Positions 55,863-64,000 of a DNA stretch of 64,000 nucleotides are shown here, in pieces. Every line of letters starts with the position of its first letter. Position 1 is the first letter of the stretch. Below the pieces are notes generated by a model that ran no database searches, was not told where the DNA came from, and saw only the letters and a program-made list of their open reading frames with translations. Source of the stretch: Dermatophilus congolensis (GTDB taxonomy: Bacteria > Actinomycetota > Actinomycetes > Actinomycetales > Dermatophilaceae); NCBI RefSeq assembly GCF_900447215.1, contig NZ_UFYA01000001.1, forward strand, positions 682,001 through 746,000, given 5' to 3'. The translations under genes were made by a program, and so were the position numbers.

Positions 55863-57407
55863 ATGGCGACGTTCAGCGAGAAATTGCAGTTCGTTCCAGG
55901 GCTGCGCAGTAAGGACGTCGATTGGTTGCACATGCTGGTCGGCGATTGGCAGTTAATCGCTGATTTGGCGATCGGTGATCTTGTTTTGTGGGGGCTTGCT
56001 CGTGATGAGGGGCAGGTTTGCCAGGGTGGTTTTGATCAGGCTGCGGATGAGGCGGCGTTGTTGGCTGGTCGTCGTCCTGAGGGAACGAAGTGGACGGTTT
56101 TGGCGCATGTGCGGCCTAATACGGGGCCGTTGGTGTTTTATGACGATTTGGTGGGGGATCAGGCGAATGAGGCCAGCACTTTGATGTTGGATCAGGCTGT
56201 TGCTGCGCGGGCGATTGTGACTGCGGGGCAGTGGCCGCACAGTGTGTTGCGGCGGGTGGAGGCTACGCCGGTGGTGCATCGGGGGGCGGCTATCGCGGTG
56301 GTGACGCGGCATCAGTCTGTGGCGCAGGTGCGTGCTGCTAGTCAGCTCGAGCGGGTGTATCAAGCGACCGCAGATACGTTGATGGGAATGATTCGTGATG
56401 GTGGTTTTCCGTTGTCAGGTCAGCCGAAGTCGCAGCGTCATGGCACTCCGCGGGCTGGGGATGGGGTTATTCGTATCGACAATGACGGTGTTATTGAGTA
56501 TTTGTCGCCGAATGCCACGAGTGCGTTGTTGCGATTGGGGCATGAGGGCCCTTTGAAGGGTGCGTATTTGTCGAAGGTTGTGATTGACCTTCTGCAGGGG
56601 CATACGATTGTGGATGAGACGTTGCCGTTAGTGACGATGGGGCGCGCGGCGTGGCGCACTGATGTTGAGGCTGATGGCGGCGTGATGGCTATGCGGGCGG
56701 TGCCGTTGCGGCAGGGCAAGGAACGTTTGGGGGCGTTAATCCTTGTTCGCGACATCAGTGAGTTGCGGAGGCAGGAAGAGCAGCTTCTTACAAAAGATGC
56801 GACTATCCGCGAGATTCATCATCGGGTGAAAAACAATCTGCAGACGGTTGCTGCGTTGTTACGGTTGCAGGCTCGTCGTGTAACGGATACCTCTGCGCAG
56901 GCTTCGTTGGCTGAGGCTGGTAGGCGGGTGTCAACGATTGCGTTGGTACATGAGACGCTTTCGCGCAGTTTGGATGAGAGCGTGGGGTTCGATGAGATCG
57001 CTACTCGGGTGATTAACGCGATTCTTGAGGTGGCCGGTGGGACGGTGTCGTGGTCGCGGCAAGGCAGCTTTGGTCATCTTGATGCTGCGGAGGCGACACC
57101 GATGGCGTTGGTGCTAGCTGAGCTAGTGCAGAACACGGTTGATCACGCATTTGGTCCTGATGGGGGTCATGTGGTGTTGAGTGTTGCTGAGGCGGATGCT
57201 GGGGTTTTGCGGGTGGATATTTTTGATGATGGGGTCGGCTTGCCGGAAGGGTTCAAACCGGGGCGTTCAGGGTTGGGGACGCAGATTGTGCGTGCTTTTG
57301 TGCAGGACTTGCGGGGGAAAATCACGTGGGAGGCGCGCCCTGAAGGGGGAACGAAGGTGACTTTTACTGCGCGTAAACGCCTCACGGCGCACTCCCGCGC
57401 TGGGTGA
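55863..57407 (+). CDS. pdtaS: Sensor histidine kinase PdtaS
   Basis: This 514-residue cytosolic kinase has an N-terminal GAF-like domain (about 1-160), a PAS domain (VIRIDNDGVIEYLSPNATSA, about 200-300), and a HisKA_2 domain with the motif EIHHRVKNNLQTVAALLRLQ (phosphoacceptor His near 319-320). The ATPase domain has LAELVQNTVDHAF and RSGLGTQIVRAFVQDLRG. In mycobacteria PdtaS phosphorylates the RNA-binding antiterminator PdtaR; the partner is not in this window. It is convergent with whiB1, matching Rv3220c/Rv3219. Confidence 0.95.
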   Translation: MATFSEKLQFVPGLRSKDVDWLHMLVGDWQLIADLAIGDLVLWGLARDEGQVCQGGFDQAADEAALLAGRRPEGTKWTVLAHVRPNTGPLVFYDDLVGDQANEASTLMLDQAVAARAIVTAGQWPHSVLRRVEATPVVHRGAAIAVVTRHQSVAQVRAASQLERVYQATADTLMGMIRDGGFPLSGQPKSQRHGTPRAGDGVIRIDNDGVIEYLSPNATSALLRLGHEGPLKGAYLSKVVIDLLQGHTIVDETLPLVTMGRAAWRTDVEADGGVMAMRAVPLRQGKERLGALILVRDISELRRQEEQLLTKDATIREIHHRVKNNLQTVAALLRLQARRVTDTSAQASLAEAGRRVSTIALVHETLSRSLDESVGFDEIATRVINAILEVAGGTVSWSRQGSFGHLDAAEATPMALVLAELVQNTVDHAFGPDGGHVVLSVAEADAGVLRVDIFDDGVGLPEGFKPGRSGLGTQIVRAFVQDLRGKITWEARPEGGTKVTFTARKRLTAHSRAG

Positions 57408-57429
57408 GCGTGGCGAGTGCGCCGTGAGG
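57380..57429. terminator. Terminator between pdtaS and whiB1
   Basis: CCTCACGGCGCACTC (57380-57394) pairs perfectly with GAGTGCGCCGTGAGG (57415-57429), followed by TTT. The left arm overlaps the last codons of pdtaS. It can serve both convergent genes. Confidence 0.75.
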
Positions 57430-57460
57430 TTTCGCCGGTGGTCGACCGGCGGGTGTGAAG

Positions 57461-57709
57461 TTAGCTGGCGCGGCGGGCGCGGGCGTTGCGGCGCTTGAGG
57501 GCGCGGCGTTCGTCTTCAGACATGCCACCCCATACGCCGGCGTCTTGGCCGGATTCGATGGCCCACTGCAGGCAGGTGTCCATAACTGCGCAGCGGCGGC
57601 ATACGGTTTTGGCTTCTTCAACCTGGAGCAGGGCGGGGCCGGTGTTTCCGATGGGGAAGAAAAGCTCGGGGTCCTCGGTCAGACATTCTGCTCGGCTGCG
57701 CCAATCCAT
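57461..57709 (-). CDS. whiB1: WhiB1-type iron-sulfur regulator
   Basis: This 82-residue protein coordinates a [4Fe-4S] cluster with Cys9, Cys37, Cys40 and Cys46 (C-x27-C-x2-C-x5-C), followed by GVWGG (58-62) and a basic helix (RRALKRRNARARRA). Mycobacterial WhiB1 is essential, senses nitric oxide and binds the housekeeping sigma factor. The start is at 57709 (MDWRSRAECL) after AAGGAG. A 960-base non-coding region lies upstream. Confidence 0.95.
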   Translation of the reverse strand: MDWRSRAECLTEDPELFFPIGNTGPALLQVEEAKTVCRRCAVMDTCLQWAIESGQDAGVWGGMSEDERRALKRRNARARRAS

Positions 57710-58020
57710 GAGGAGTTCTCCTTGAAGTACGTAACGGGGAAAGTGGTTGGTGGACCGATTGAGTCGTCGAGTTGTTCACCGAGGTGTGGTGTGGAGGCCA
57801 CATCTCGGACATGTGCTTCCGGCATTCTGTGGAACAGGTGGGCACGTGGTGGGTGTGTCTGTTCCGTTGAACGTGTGACATCACAGGAGGATGCGTGTTC
57901 GTTAGCCGGTGTGCGTGACGCCAGGGCGTCGCACGGCAACATCCACTGACCTGCGGTGGCCAATGGGCCGCTGCCCTACGACGTCGAGAGCGATCATGCT
58001 CGCGTTGTTTGGGTCCGGTC

Positions 58021-58107
58021 TGTTTCACGTGCGTCTTTGCATCCCTCGTTCTGGAGGAGGAGGGCGAGTGAAACAGGTTGATCCTGTGCGCAACTCAAGA
58101 TGAGTTG
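58021..58107 (+). other. Structured intergenic segment
   Basis: TGTTTCAC (58021-58028) pairs exactly with GTGAAACA (58068-58075), enclosing CCCTC (58043-58047) and GAGGG (58060-58064). A second hairpin, CAACTC (58091-58096) with GAGTTG (58102-58107), follows at once. This could be a small RNA, a leader or a terminator. No known family is recognised. Confidence 0.35.
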
Positions 58108-58568
58108 ACCGTGGTGTGAGGGATTGATCAGTGCTTTGGAGCAAAGCGTGGTGAATGACCGCCTTCACCGCGGTGCTGTAACAGCGAAAGTTGCGGGTGG
58201 AACTGCTCAAGCATCACAGTGTGACCCGCTTTAGGGAAGAGATCTCTCAAAATTTGCGCACAAAAACTACGTCCGTTGCATACGGACGCTGCGTCAAAGT
58301 ACCGCTATGCATCACGGATGGATGCCTGTGGGCGGCAATTACGTCAGGAAGGCGTGCGACCCATAGAGGAACGCTGCATATCAGCGGCTCACTGATAGAG
58401 CCTGGCCCTGTGGGTCGCCTTGACTGTCCAGACATTGCTGACTCTAACCCCAGTGAGTCCATATCGATAAATCGCGCACCATGCGACGCGATTTGCAAAT
58501 GCCCACATCGCATGCTCTTGCCGTCGATCAATACATCTAGCGAGGGGTCTAGACGAGAAAGTTTCGCT

Positions 58569-58619
58569 ACCGTAACCTACGAAACCGTAACCTAAAGTTA
58601 CGTAACCGTAGGTTGCGGT
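58569..58619. promoter_or_regulatory. Repeat cluster resembling an operator
   Basis: ACCGTAACCTA occurs twice in direct orientation (58569-58579 and 58584-58594, 15 bases apart), and an inverted copy with one mismatch (TAGGTTGCGGT) lies at 58609-58619. Between them is the perfect palindrome GTTACGTAAC (58597-58606). The cluster ends about 50 bases before the oxidoreductase ATG. Several binding sites for one regulator are likely; the regulator is unknown and no regulator gene is adjacent. Confidence 0.6.
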
Positions 58620-58671
58620 CATTGCGGCCGCCCACACGCACGTGCACCACCACTGCACGGAGAGGACGGCA

Positions 58672-60159
58672 ATGAACACTTCGCTACCAACAGTCATTCA
58701 AGGCGGCATGGGAGTAGCAATCTCCTCATGGTGGATGGCGCGCAAAGTTGCCCAAACCGGCCAGCTTGGTGTCGTCTCAGGAACAGCCATGGACTCAGTC
58801 CTAGCCAGAACCCTCGAAGACGGAGACCCCGGCGGCCACTACCGCCGCGCACTCCAACACTTCCCAGACCAAGACATGGTCAAACGCGCACTCCAGACCT
58901 ACTACCGCCCCCATGGACGCAACGGAGCCCCCTACCGGCCCAACCCAAAAATCACCATCAACATCTCCCGCAAAGCAATCGAACTGGCAGTTCTAGGTAA
59001 CTTCGCCGAAGTCTGGCTCGCCAAAGAAGGCCACGACGGACCCGTCGGCATCAACTTCCTCGAAAAAATCCAAATGGCCACCCCCAGTGCAGCACTGGGC
59101 GCCATGCTCGCCGGAGTCGACTACGTCCTCATGGGTGCAGGCATCCCCCGCGAAATACCAGCCCTACTGCGCAACTACGCAGCACACAAACCCGCAACCC
59201 TCACCATCGACGTAGCCAACGCCACCCGCACCCACACCACAACTCTCGACCCCACCAGCATCCTGAGCACCCCTCTACCACCACTAACCCGCCCCCACTT
59301 CCTCGCCATCATCTCCCTACACTCCCTAGCCACCTACCTGCATCGCGATGAAGAAATCCGTCCCGACGGATTCATCGTCGAAGGTGCCACCGCCGGCGGA
59401 CACAGCGCACCCCCGCGCGGAAAACTCACCCTCGACCACCACGGTGACCCCATCTACGGCCCCCGCGACACCCCTAACCTCACCGCCATCGCCCGCCTAG
59501 GCCTACCGTTCTGGCTCGCCGGAGGAGAGTCCACCCCGCAGGCCCTCCACCAAGCCCAACAAGCCGGAGCCACCGGCGTCCAATGCGGAACAATCTTCGC
59601 CCTGAGCAACGATTCCGGCCTTGACTCCCACATCCTGGCCACCCTGCACCAGCACCTACGCACAAACACACTCACCATCCGCAACGACCCCCGCGCATCC
59701 CCCACCGGATTCCCCTTCAAAATCGCTACCCTCGCCGACACTCTCTCCGACCCCAATGTCTACGAACAACGCCCCCGCATCTGCGACCTCTCTTACCTAC
59801 GCACCCCCTACGAACGCCCCGACGGCAGCATCGGCTACCGATGCCCCGCCGAACCCCAAGACGCATACATCAAAAAAGGCGGAGACATCGCCGAAACCGT
59901 CGGCCGCAAATGCCTCTGCAACGCACTCCTGACCAACCACGGCCGCGGACAACGCCGCAAAACCGGATACGAAGAACCACCCGGCGTCACCCTCGGCCAA
60001 GACCTCACCGGCGCGCAACGCCTACTCGACCTCTACCCCAACGGCTGGAGTGCCCAAACCGCCACACACTGGCTACTCAGCGCAGCCCACACCCCACACA
60101 ACGCCAGCGGTAATCACCCTCAACTGATCTCAACCCGACGCCACTCATCAGAACGATAA
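58672..60159 (+). CDS. NPD/nitronate monooxygenase-family FMN oxidoreductase
   Basis: This is a 495-residue FMN-dependent TIM-barrel protein. [20 protein letters not shown] opens the fold; [40 protein letters not shown] and [20 protein letters not shown] follow the nitropropane-dioxygenase/enoyl-reductase pattern, and [20 protein letters not shown] with [11 protein letters not shown] is the FMN phosphate site. It is longer than NMO (about 350) because of a C-terminal extension with a cysteine cluster ([23 protein letters not shown]). It may be an NMO or a PfaD-like enoyl reductase. ATG 58672 follows GGAGAGGA. The sense strand is extremely C/A-rich. Confidence 0.75.
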   Translation: MNTSLPTVIQGGMGVAISSWWMARKVAQTGQLGVVSGTAMDSVLARTLEDGDPGGHYRRALQHFPDQDMVKRALQTYYRPHGRNGAPYRPNPKITINISRKAIELAVLGNFAEVWLAKEGHDGPVGINFLEKIQMATPSAALGAMLAGVDYVLMGAGIPREIPALLRNYAAHKPATLTIDVANATRTHTTTLDPTSILSTPLPPLTRPHFLAIISLHSLATYLHRDEEIRPDGFIVEGATAGGHSAPPRGKLTLDHHGDPIYGPRDTPNLTAIARLGLPFWLAGGESTPQALHQAQQAGATGVQCGTIFALSNDSGLDSHILATLHQHLRTNTLTIRNDPRASPTGFPFKIATLADTLSDPNVYEQRPRICDLSYLRTPYERPDGSIGYRCPAEPQDAYIKKGGDIAETVGRKCLCNALLTNHGRGQRRKTGYEEPPGVTLGQDLTGAQRLLDLYPNGWSAQTATHWLLSAAHTPHNASGNHPQLISTRRHSSER

Positions 60160-60308
60160 AAACGCCGAACCTCTTCAAAGACCCCTGCCCGTACATACGC
60201 GACAAGCAACACCCCCGAAAAATCATCCCGCCGCGCCGTCCACTGCCCATCCCGCGGATGACCAAAATCCTCCCGACGACCATCACGCAGCCACACCCGC
60301 ACCCCCAC
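60120..60308 (-). CDS. Small hypothetical protein
   Basis: This 62-residue frame begins at GTG 60308 directly after AGGAGG and ends by overlapping the convergent oxidoreductase gene by 40 bases. Its peptide ([20 protein letters not shown], then [20 protein letters not shown] and [15 protein letters not shown]) has a balanced, protein-like composition with a plausible helix and strand pattern. I do not recognise the family. A longer frame upstream is Gly/Cys-rich and unlikely to be translated. Confidence 0.45.
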   Translation of the reverse strand: MGVRVWLRDGRREDFGHPRDGQWTARRDDFSGVLLVAYVRAGVFEEVRRFYRSDEWRRVEIS

Positions 60309-60439
60309 CGACCCTCCTCCTGACCCGCAACGACAAACACCACCCCCCACCCACAACAATCGGCCCCCACCAGGGCACAGTGAGCACAACAACCAACATG
60401 GTGAGAAGCAGCCACAAGCGTCGCGTAACCTTGACCATT

Positions 60440-61546
60440 GTGGCTGTTGACTTCGAATCCGAACTGACCGACCTCCGGACGACTATGAAGTCGGTCCGTG
60501 ACGTGACCGACGTGGACGCCCTACGCGCCAAAATCGCCGACCTCGAAAAACAGTCCGGCGCCCCAGACCTGTGGGACGACGTCGACCACGCACAAAAAGT
60601 CACCTCAGCTCTCTCACGCGCCAACGCCGAACTAGAACGCGTTGAAAGCCTCGACTCCCGCATCGAAGACCTCGAAGTACTCATCGAACTCGGCCGTGAA
60701 GAAAACGACGCCGATACCCTCGCCGAAGCCGAACAAACCCTCGAACGACTCAAAAAATCCGTTGGAGAACTCGAGGTCAAAACCCTCCTCGCCGGCGAAT
60801 ACGACGAACGAGAAGCTGTCGTCACCATCCGCGCAGGAGCAGGCGGCGTCGACGCAGCCGACTTCGCTGAACAACTCATGCGCATGTACCTACGTTGGGC
60901 CGAACGTAACGACTACCCAACCAAAGTCATGGACACCTCCTACGCTGAAGAAGCCGGCCTGAAATCCGCGACCTTCGAAGTAAACGTTCCTTACGCCTAC
61001 GGCCACCTATCCGTCGAAGCAGGCACACACCGCCTCGTACGCATCAGCCCCTTCGACAACCAAGGACGACGCCAGACATCATTCGCCGCGGTTGAAGTTG
61101 TTCCCCTCATCGAACAAACCGACCATATTGACATCCCCGAAAACGAACTAAAAATTGATGTGTTCCGCTCCTCCGGCCCCGGTGGACAAAGCGTTAACAC
61201 CACCGACTCTGCCGTCCGTATGACACACATCCCCACCGGCATCGTCGTGTCCATGCAAAACGAAAAATCCCAGATCCAAAACCGCGCCGCCGCATACCGC
61301 GTGCTCCAATCCCGACTCCTACTGCAAAAACAGCAGGAAGAAGCCGCCGCAAAGAAAGAACTTGCCGGAGACGTCAAAGCCACCTGGGGTGACCAGATGC
61401 GCAGCTACGTCCTCAACCCGTACCAAATGGTTAAAGACCTGCGCACTGGCTACGAAGTTGGTAACCCTGACTCGGTCTTCGACGGCGACATCGACGCATT
61501 CATCGAAGCTGGCATCCGTTGGAAACGAGCAGCTGAAAAAGAGTGA
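60440..61546 (+). CDS. prfB: Peptide chain release factor 2
   Basis: This 368-residue factor reads UGA and UAA stop codons and hydrolyses peptidyl-tRNA. The SPF anticodon-like tripeptide is [15 protein letters not shown] (about 203-205) and the GGQ motif is [13 protein letters not shown] (248-250). The N-terminal coiled-coil region spans 1-115. Unlike many bacteria, no programmed frameshift is needed: the frame is continuous. GTG 60440 ([20 protein letters not shown] following) is chosen; there is no clear Shine-Dalgarno site, so a leaderless message is possible. In other actinobacteria ftsE follows prfB; here it does not. Confidence 0.95.
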   Translation: MAVDFESELTDLRTTMKSVRDVTDVDALRAKIADLEKQSGAPDLWDDVDHAQKVTSALSRANAELERVESLDSRIEDLEVLIELGREENDADTLAEAEQTLERLKKSVGELEVKTLLAGEYDEREAVVTIRAGAGGVDAADFAEQLMRMYLRWAERNDYPTKVMDTSYAEEAGLKSATFEVNVPYAYGHLSVEAGTHRLVRISPFDNQGRRQTSFAAVEVVPLIEQTDHIDIPENELKIDVFRSSGPGGQSVNTTDSAVRMTHIPTGIVVSMQNEKSQIQNRAAAYRVLQSRLLLQKQQEEAAAKKELAGDVKATWGDQMRSYVLNPYQMVKDLRTGYEVGNPDSVFDGDIDAFIEAGIRWKRAAEKE

Positions 61547-61554
61547 CCCCTAGC

Positions 61555-61580
61555 GAGTGTGCTGCCTTTCCAACACACTC
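61555..61580 (+). terminator. Weak hairpin after prfB
   Basis: GAGTGTG (61555-61561) pairs with CACACTC (61574-61580). The stem is only seven pairs and lacks a T-run, so termination may be incomplete. Confidence 0.35.
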
Positions 61581-61693
61581 AGCAACGGAACACGTAATCC
61601 GCTCAGCACGCTTCTAGACTCGAAAAATCGGGTGTCAGCGAACGCACCAGGGCCGCGGGCGCCTGCCCACCCAGACGAGACCTGGAGGCCACC

Positions 61694-62578
61694 ATGACTG
61701 ACGAGACTCGTGCCTACACCAACCGCATCGTTGTTGGCTACGACGGCTCACCCGTCTCCCAACGAGCTCTCACCTGGGCTGCCGGCGCCGCCGAACACAG
61801 CGGCGCCGGCTTAACCGTCCTCACCGCAGTCCAACTCACCGCACCCACCATCGGCGACGGCAGCTGGTACGAGCCAGCCACCGACGTACTCCTCGATGTG
61901 GCTCGCCGCGAATGCGCCGAAGGTGTCGAAACAGTACGTGCACACCACCGCGAACTTGACGTACACGCAGTGACAAGCACCGGCTCACCTGCCCACCTAC
62001 TCATCGAAGCCTCAAACCACGCCCGCATGACCGTTCTGGGGTCACACGGGCGCGGCGAAGTAAGCGGACTGCTGCTCGGCAGCGTCTCCAACGCCGTGGC
62101 CGGACACGCACACGGAGTAGTGACCGTCGTACCCGAAAGCACTACCGCAGATAAGAGCGCTCCGGTAGTTGTTGGAGTCAGCGACAGCCCTGATGGTCGC
62201 GCCGCAACACGCTTCGCCGCCCAAATGGCATCTGACCTCAACGTTCCACTCATCGCCGTGCGCTGCTGGGGCGCGCTGCGCAGCTGGACCATGACAGACG
62301 AAGACCACGCACGTTTCGCTACTGCAATCGAAAACTCATCACGAGCTGTGCTCGAGGAAATCATTGCCACCGAAACCACCACCCACCCACACCTGAAGGT
62401 GGAAAAACGCCTCATCCACGGCGGCCCGGAACAAGCTCTACTGGCTACAGCCCAGAACGCTCAACTGATTGTTGTCGGATCACGCGGCAGAGGCGGATTC
62501 CACGGGCTACTCATGGGATCCACATCCCGCAGCATCCTGCATGCCGCTCCTGTGCCAGTGACAGTGGTGCACGCCTAA
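61694..62578 (+). CDS. Tandem universal stress protein
   Basis: This 294-residue protein has two UspA domains. Domain 1: RIVVGYDGSPVSQRALTWAA and the nucleotide-binding motif GSHGRGEVSGLLLGSVSNAV. Domain 2: VVVGVSDSPDGRAATRFAAQ and GSRGRGGFHGLLMGSTSRSI. Both carry the GxxGxG-(9)-GS/T ATP-binding pattern. In actinobacteria such proteins are linked to stress, hypoxia and growth arrest. ATG 61694 follows CTGGAGGCC. A hairpin separates it from the convergent carboxylase genes. Confidence 0.93.
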   Translation: MTDETRAYTNRIVVGYDGSPVSQRALTWAAGAAEHSGAGLTVLTAVQLTAPTIGDGSWYEPATDVLLDVARRECAEGVETVRAHHRELDVHAVTSTGSPAHLLIEASNHARMTVLGSHGRGEVSGLLLGSVSNAVAGHAHGVVTVVPESTTADKSAPVVVGVSDSPDGRAATRFAAQMASDLNVPLIAVRCWGALRSWTMTDEDHARFATAIENSSRAVLEEIIATETTTHPHLKVEKRLIHGGPEQALLATAQNAQLIVVGSRGRGGFHGLLMGSTSRSILHAAPVPVTVVHA

Positions 62579-62610
62579 CCGCACCAGAACCCAATACACG
62601 CCACAACTAA

Positions 62611-62646
62611 CAGGGGTGGTGTAGCCAGCTGACTACACTACCCCTG
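62611..62646. terminator. Bidirectional terminator between usp and biotin carrier genes
   Basis: CAGGGGTGGTGTAG (62611-62624) pairs with CTACACTACCCCTG (62633-62646) with one G-T wobble. It lies between two convergent genes. Confidence 0.75.
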
Positions 62647-62661
62647 AACAGCGAAATATGT

Positions 62662-63033
62662 TTAGCTTTCCGCCCACTGTAGGAGCACCTGACCGTTCTG
62701 CACGGCCTGCCCCACAGTGACCTCAACGGAAGCAACCACGCCATCCTTGGGCGCGGTCACTTCCGTTTCCATCTTCATCGCTTCCAAGATGAGCAAAGTG
62801 TCACCGGACTTGACCTCGGCACCATCTTCAACAAGCACTTTGACAACCGTGCCAGCAATGTTGGCCGTCAAAGCACTCGCCGAGGAGGCAGGAGCTTTCA
62901 CCGCGGAGGTAGCAGGAATACCACCACCGAAACCGCCAACCTGGATCGCGCCGAGCTGTTTCTGTTTACGCGTGTCCTCGACCTCGACCTCGACGTCGTA
63001 GACCGAGCCGTTGACTGTGATCTTGAGCTTCAT
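62662..63033 (-). CDS. Biotin carrier protein of an acyl-CoA carboxylase or decarboxylase
   Basis: This 123-residue protein has KLKITVNGSVYDVEVEVEDT at the start, an Ala-rich linker, and a biotinyl domain with the acceptor Lys in LILEAMKMETEVTAPKDGVV. It carries carboxybiotin between the carboxylase and the carboxyltransferase. It resembles the 1.3S subunit of propionibacterial transcarboxylase and the gamma subunit of methylmalonyl-CoA decarboxylase. The ATG at 63033 follows CGAGGGAAG. It is the last gene of the minus-strand cluster. Confidence 0.9.
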   Translation of the reverse strand: MKLKITVNGSVYDVEVEVEDTRKQKQLGAIQVGGFGGGIPATSAVKAPASSASALTANIAGTVVKVLVEDGAEVKSGDTLLILEAMKMETEVTAPKDGVVASVEVTVGQAVQNGQVLLQWAES

Positions 63034-63074
63034 ATCTTCCCTCGTATGGCTCTTGCTGGTCATTCACCGGCTGA

Positions 63075-63368
63075 TCATCGAACGTTCGACGACTGCGGTC
63101 GGATGGTGTGCGAATGCTGAATATCACTGCGGCCTTGGTCAGCCCAGCCCGATCCAGACTTCGAGGCGAAGTGGATCTGTTTGATGGTGGCGCGCTTGCC
63201 CAGTGCCGCGGCCACCGCCGCAGAGATAGCGAGAATGACGTCCTCGCTGATCTCTTCGGGGTCGTGAAGTTCAGCAACCCTGCTTTCTAGACGTTCTACG
63301 CGGGCGCTGAGGTCTTGCACGAGTACGCGCAACTGTTCGAGCTCAGAAGGCTCAGACACATCACTCAT
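63075..63368 (-). CDS. Small subunit of the acyl-CoA carboxylase cluster
   Basis: This is a 97-residue protein between carboxyltransferase and biotin carrier. The N-terminal half is a coiled coil (LEQLRVLVQDLSARVERLES), and the C-terminal part EEISEDVILAISAAVAAALG with TIKQIHFASKSGSGWADQGR and a final IQHSHTI resembles the small assembly subunits of methylmalonyl-CoA decarboxylases/transcarboxylases. Its exact role is not certain; linking the two larger parts is inferred from position. It may be translationally linked with its neighbours. Confidence 0.7.
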   Translation of the reverse strand: MSDVSEPSELEQLRVLVQDLSARVERLESRVAELHDPEEISEDVILAISAAVAAALGKRATIKQIHFASKSGSGWADQGRSDIQHSHTIRPQSSNVR

Positions 63369-63419
63369 GGTGTGTTCTCCGTTCTCGTCGACGTGTTCGT
63401 CGTGGTGAAACGTCGCCGA

Positions 63420-64000
63420 TCACATCGGGATGAGGCCGTGCTTCTTGGGCGGTCGGATATCGCGTTTGTTCGCGAGATACTCCAAGGACTGCGCGATCAT
63501 TCGGCGGGTGCTGGCTGGTTCGATGATGTCGTCGACTTGGCTGCGCGCCCCGGCAACGTAAGGGGTGGAGAACGCTTCGCGGTAATGCTGGACCAGTTCG
63601 GCTCGTTTGGCTTCGGGGTCTTCAGCGTTGGCGATTTCTTTGCGGAAGACTACGCCTGCAGCGCCCTCAGCACCCATCACAGCGATCTCAGCGGTAGGCC
63701 ACGCGAATACCCGATCCGCGCCAAGGTCTTTAGAACACATGGCTAGGTAAGAGCCGCCGTATGCCTTACGGAGAACAACAGTGATCTTAGGAACCGTGGC
63801 CGAGCTGTAGGCGAAGAGCATTTTTGCGCCGTGGCGGATGATGCCGCCGTACTCCTGCTCAACCCCAGGCAAGAAGCCGGGAACGTCAACGAGGTTGACT
63901 ACAGGAATGTTGAAGGCGTTGCAGAAACGCACGAACCGGGCAACTTTGTCGGAGGCGTTGATGTCTAGAGAACCAGCGAGGAAGTTGGGCTGATTCGCGA
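63420..64000 (-). CDS. Acyl-CoA carboxyltransferase subunit, C-terminal part
   Basis: The gene runs off the window end; about 193 C-terminal residues are seen, from [20 protein letters not shown] (frame read from 63998) to KHGLIPM. The crotonase-like carboxyltransferase core is clear: [60 protein letters not shown] and [19 protein letters not shown]. It resembles propionyl-CoA carboxylase beta, methylmalonyl-CoA decarboxylase alpha and the transcarboxylase 12S subunit. The following small subunit and separate biotin carrier favour the last two, but this cannot be decided here. Confidence 0.9.
   Translation of the reverse strand, partial: ANQPNFLAGSLDINASDKVARFVRFCNAFNIPVVNLVDVPGFLPGVEQEYGGIIRHGAKMLFAYSSATVPKITVVLRKAYGGSYLAMCSKDLGADRVFAWPTAEIAVMGAEGAAGVVFRKEIANAEDPEAKRAELVQHYREAFSTPYVAGARSQVDDIIEPASTRRMIAQSLEYLANKRDIRPPKKHGLIPM

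Larger units (their letters stand above)
57710..58671. other. Large intergenic region between whiB1 and the oxidoreductase
   Basis: No supported gene lies in these 962 bases. It probably holds the divergent promoters of whiB1 and the oxidoreductase. Features seen: a structured segment at 58021-58107 and a repeat cluster at 58569-58619, both listed separately; an imperfect palindrome (GTGCGTGACGCC with GGCGTCGCAC near 57910); and TGTGACATCACA near 57876. The middle (58140-58560) is lower in GC than its surroundings and may be decayed or foreign DNA. Confidence 0.5.

Noticed and set aside
57870-57890. CRP-like site TGTGACATCACA upstream of whiB1
   Set aside because: The two half sites are separated by two bases rather than the six needed for CRP-family binding.
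58191-58595. 134-codon + strand frame in the whiB1-oxidoreductase gap
   Set aside because: It has no ribosome site, overlaps the operator-like repeats and shows no protein-like conservation pattern.
1-64000. tRNA, rRNA or insertion sequences
   Set aside because: No tRNA-like cloverleaf with CCA-type ends, rRNA signature or transposase motif was recognised by reading; a tRNAscan and IS search would be decisive.

Overview
The window is a gene-dense stretch of an actinobacterial chromosome. The lineage is shown by mycothione reductase, the MtrA/MtrB/LpqB cluster, two WhiB proteins, an actinobacterial integration host factor (mIHF), a PdtaS-type histidine kinase, DUF3499, TIGR03089 and Rv3235-family genes. 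Gene order from about 28 to 57 kb follows the Mycobacterium tuberculosis segment from whiB2 (Rv3260c) through manB, sahH, mtrA, mtrB, lpqB, a comF-like gene, hpf and secA1 to pdtaS/whiB1 (Rv3220c/Rv3219), with insertions. The moderate GC content and the class 1B PyrD/PyrK pair suggest a Micrococcales-type organism, possibly Dermatophilaceae; that placement is inference. No rRNA, tRNA, intact mobile element or CRISPR array was seen.

Layout. 0-8 kb: a pyrimidine operon (pyrC end, carA, carB, pyrK, pyrD, pyrF) with most junctions overlapping, then a chorismate mutase. 8-12.3 kb: mihF, gmk, rpoZ, coaBC, metK. 12.5-18.7 kb: priA, fmt, rsmB, rpe and a P-loop kinase. 18.7-24.5 kb: an FMN riboswitch followed by ribD, ribE, ribBA, ribH, a PnuC/RibM-like transporter and an MTHFR-family gene. 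24.6-24.9 kb: a frameshifted, truncated remnant that reads as the N-terminus of a Cas3 protein. 25-27.7 kb: a PH-domain membrane protein, a secreted SpoIID-domain protein and a convergent TIGR03089 gene. 28.2-34 kb: whiB2-like, metallopeptidase-fold, DUF3499, manB, Trm112-like, SIS-domain and mycothione reductase genes.

34-36.4 kb: a secreted Ig-fold adhesin-like protein next to a sortase. 36.6-47.4 kb: ahcY, mtrA-mtrB-lpqB-comF, hpf and secA. 47.4-50.8 kb: a large secreted subtilisin on the minus strand, convergent with secA across a 22-bp perfect hairpin. 51-55.7 kb: an Rv3235-family gene, an unrecognised protein, a HTH protein, a CpaE/ParA-like ATPase, DUF6912, DUF2505 and a hypothetical gene. 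55.9-57.7 kb: pdtaS and whiB1, convergent. 57.7-58.7 kb: a 1-kb non-coding region with a structured segment and a repeat cluster that looks like an operator. 58.7-64 kb: an NMO/FMN-dependent oxidoreductase, a very small minus-strand ORF, prfB, a tandem universal stress protein, and a minus-strand acyl-CoA carboxylase cluster (biotin carrier, small subunit, carboxyltransferase running off the end).

Most of the window is core metabolism and cell-envelope control. I did not find a convincing new multi-gene system. The parts most worth a second look are the cas3 remnant, the operator cluster before the oxidoreductase gene, the adhesin/sortase pair with a non-LPXTG tail, the Shine-Dalgarno-sequestering hairpin after the FMN riboswitch, and blocks of opposite strand composition that do not follow gene direction.
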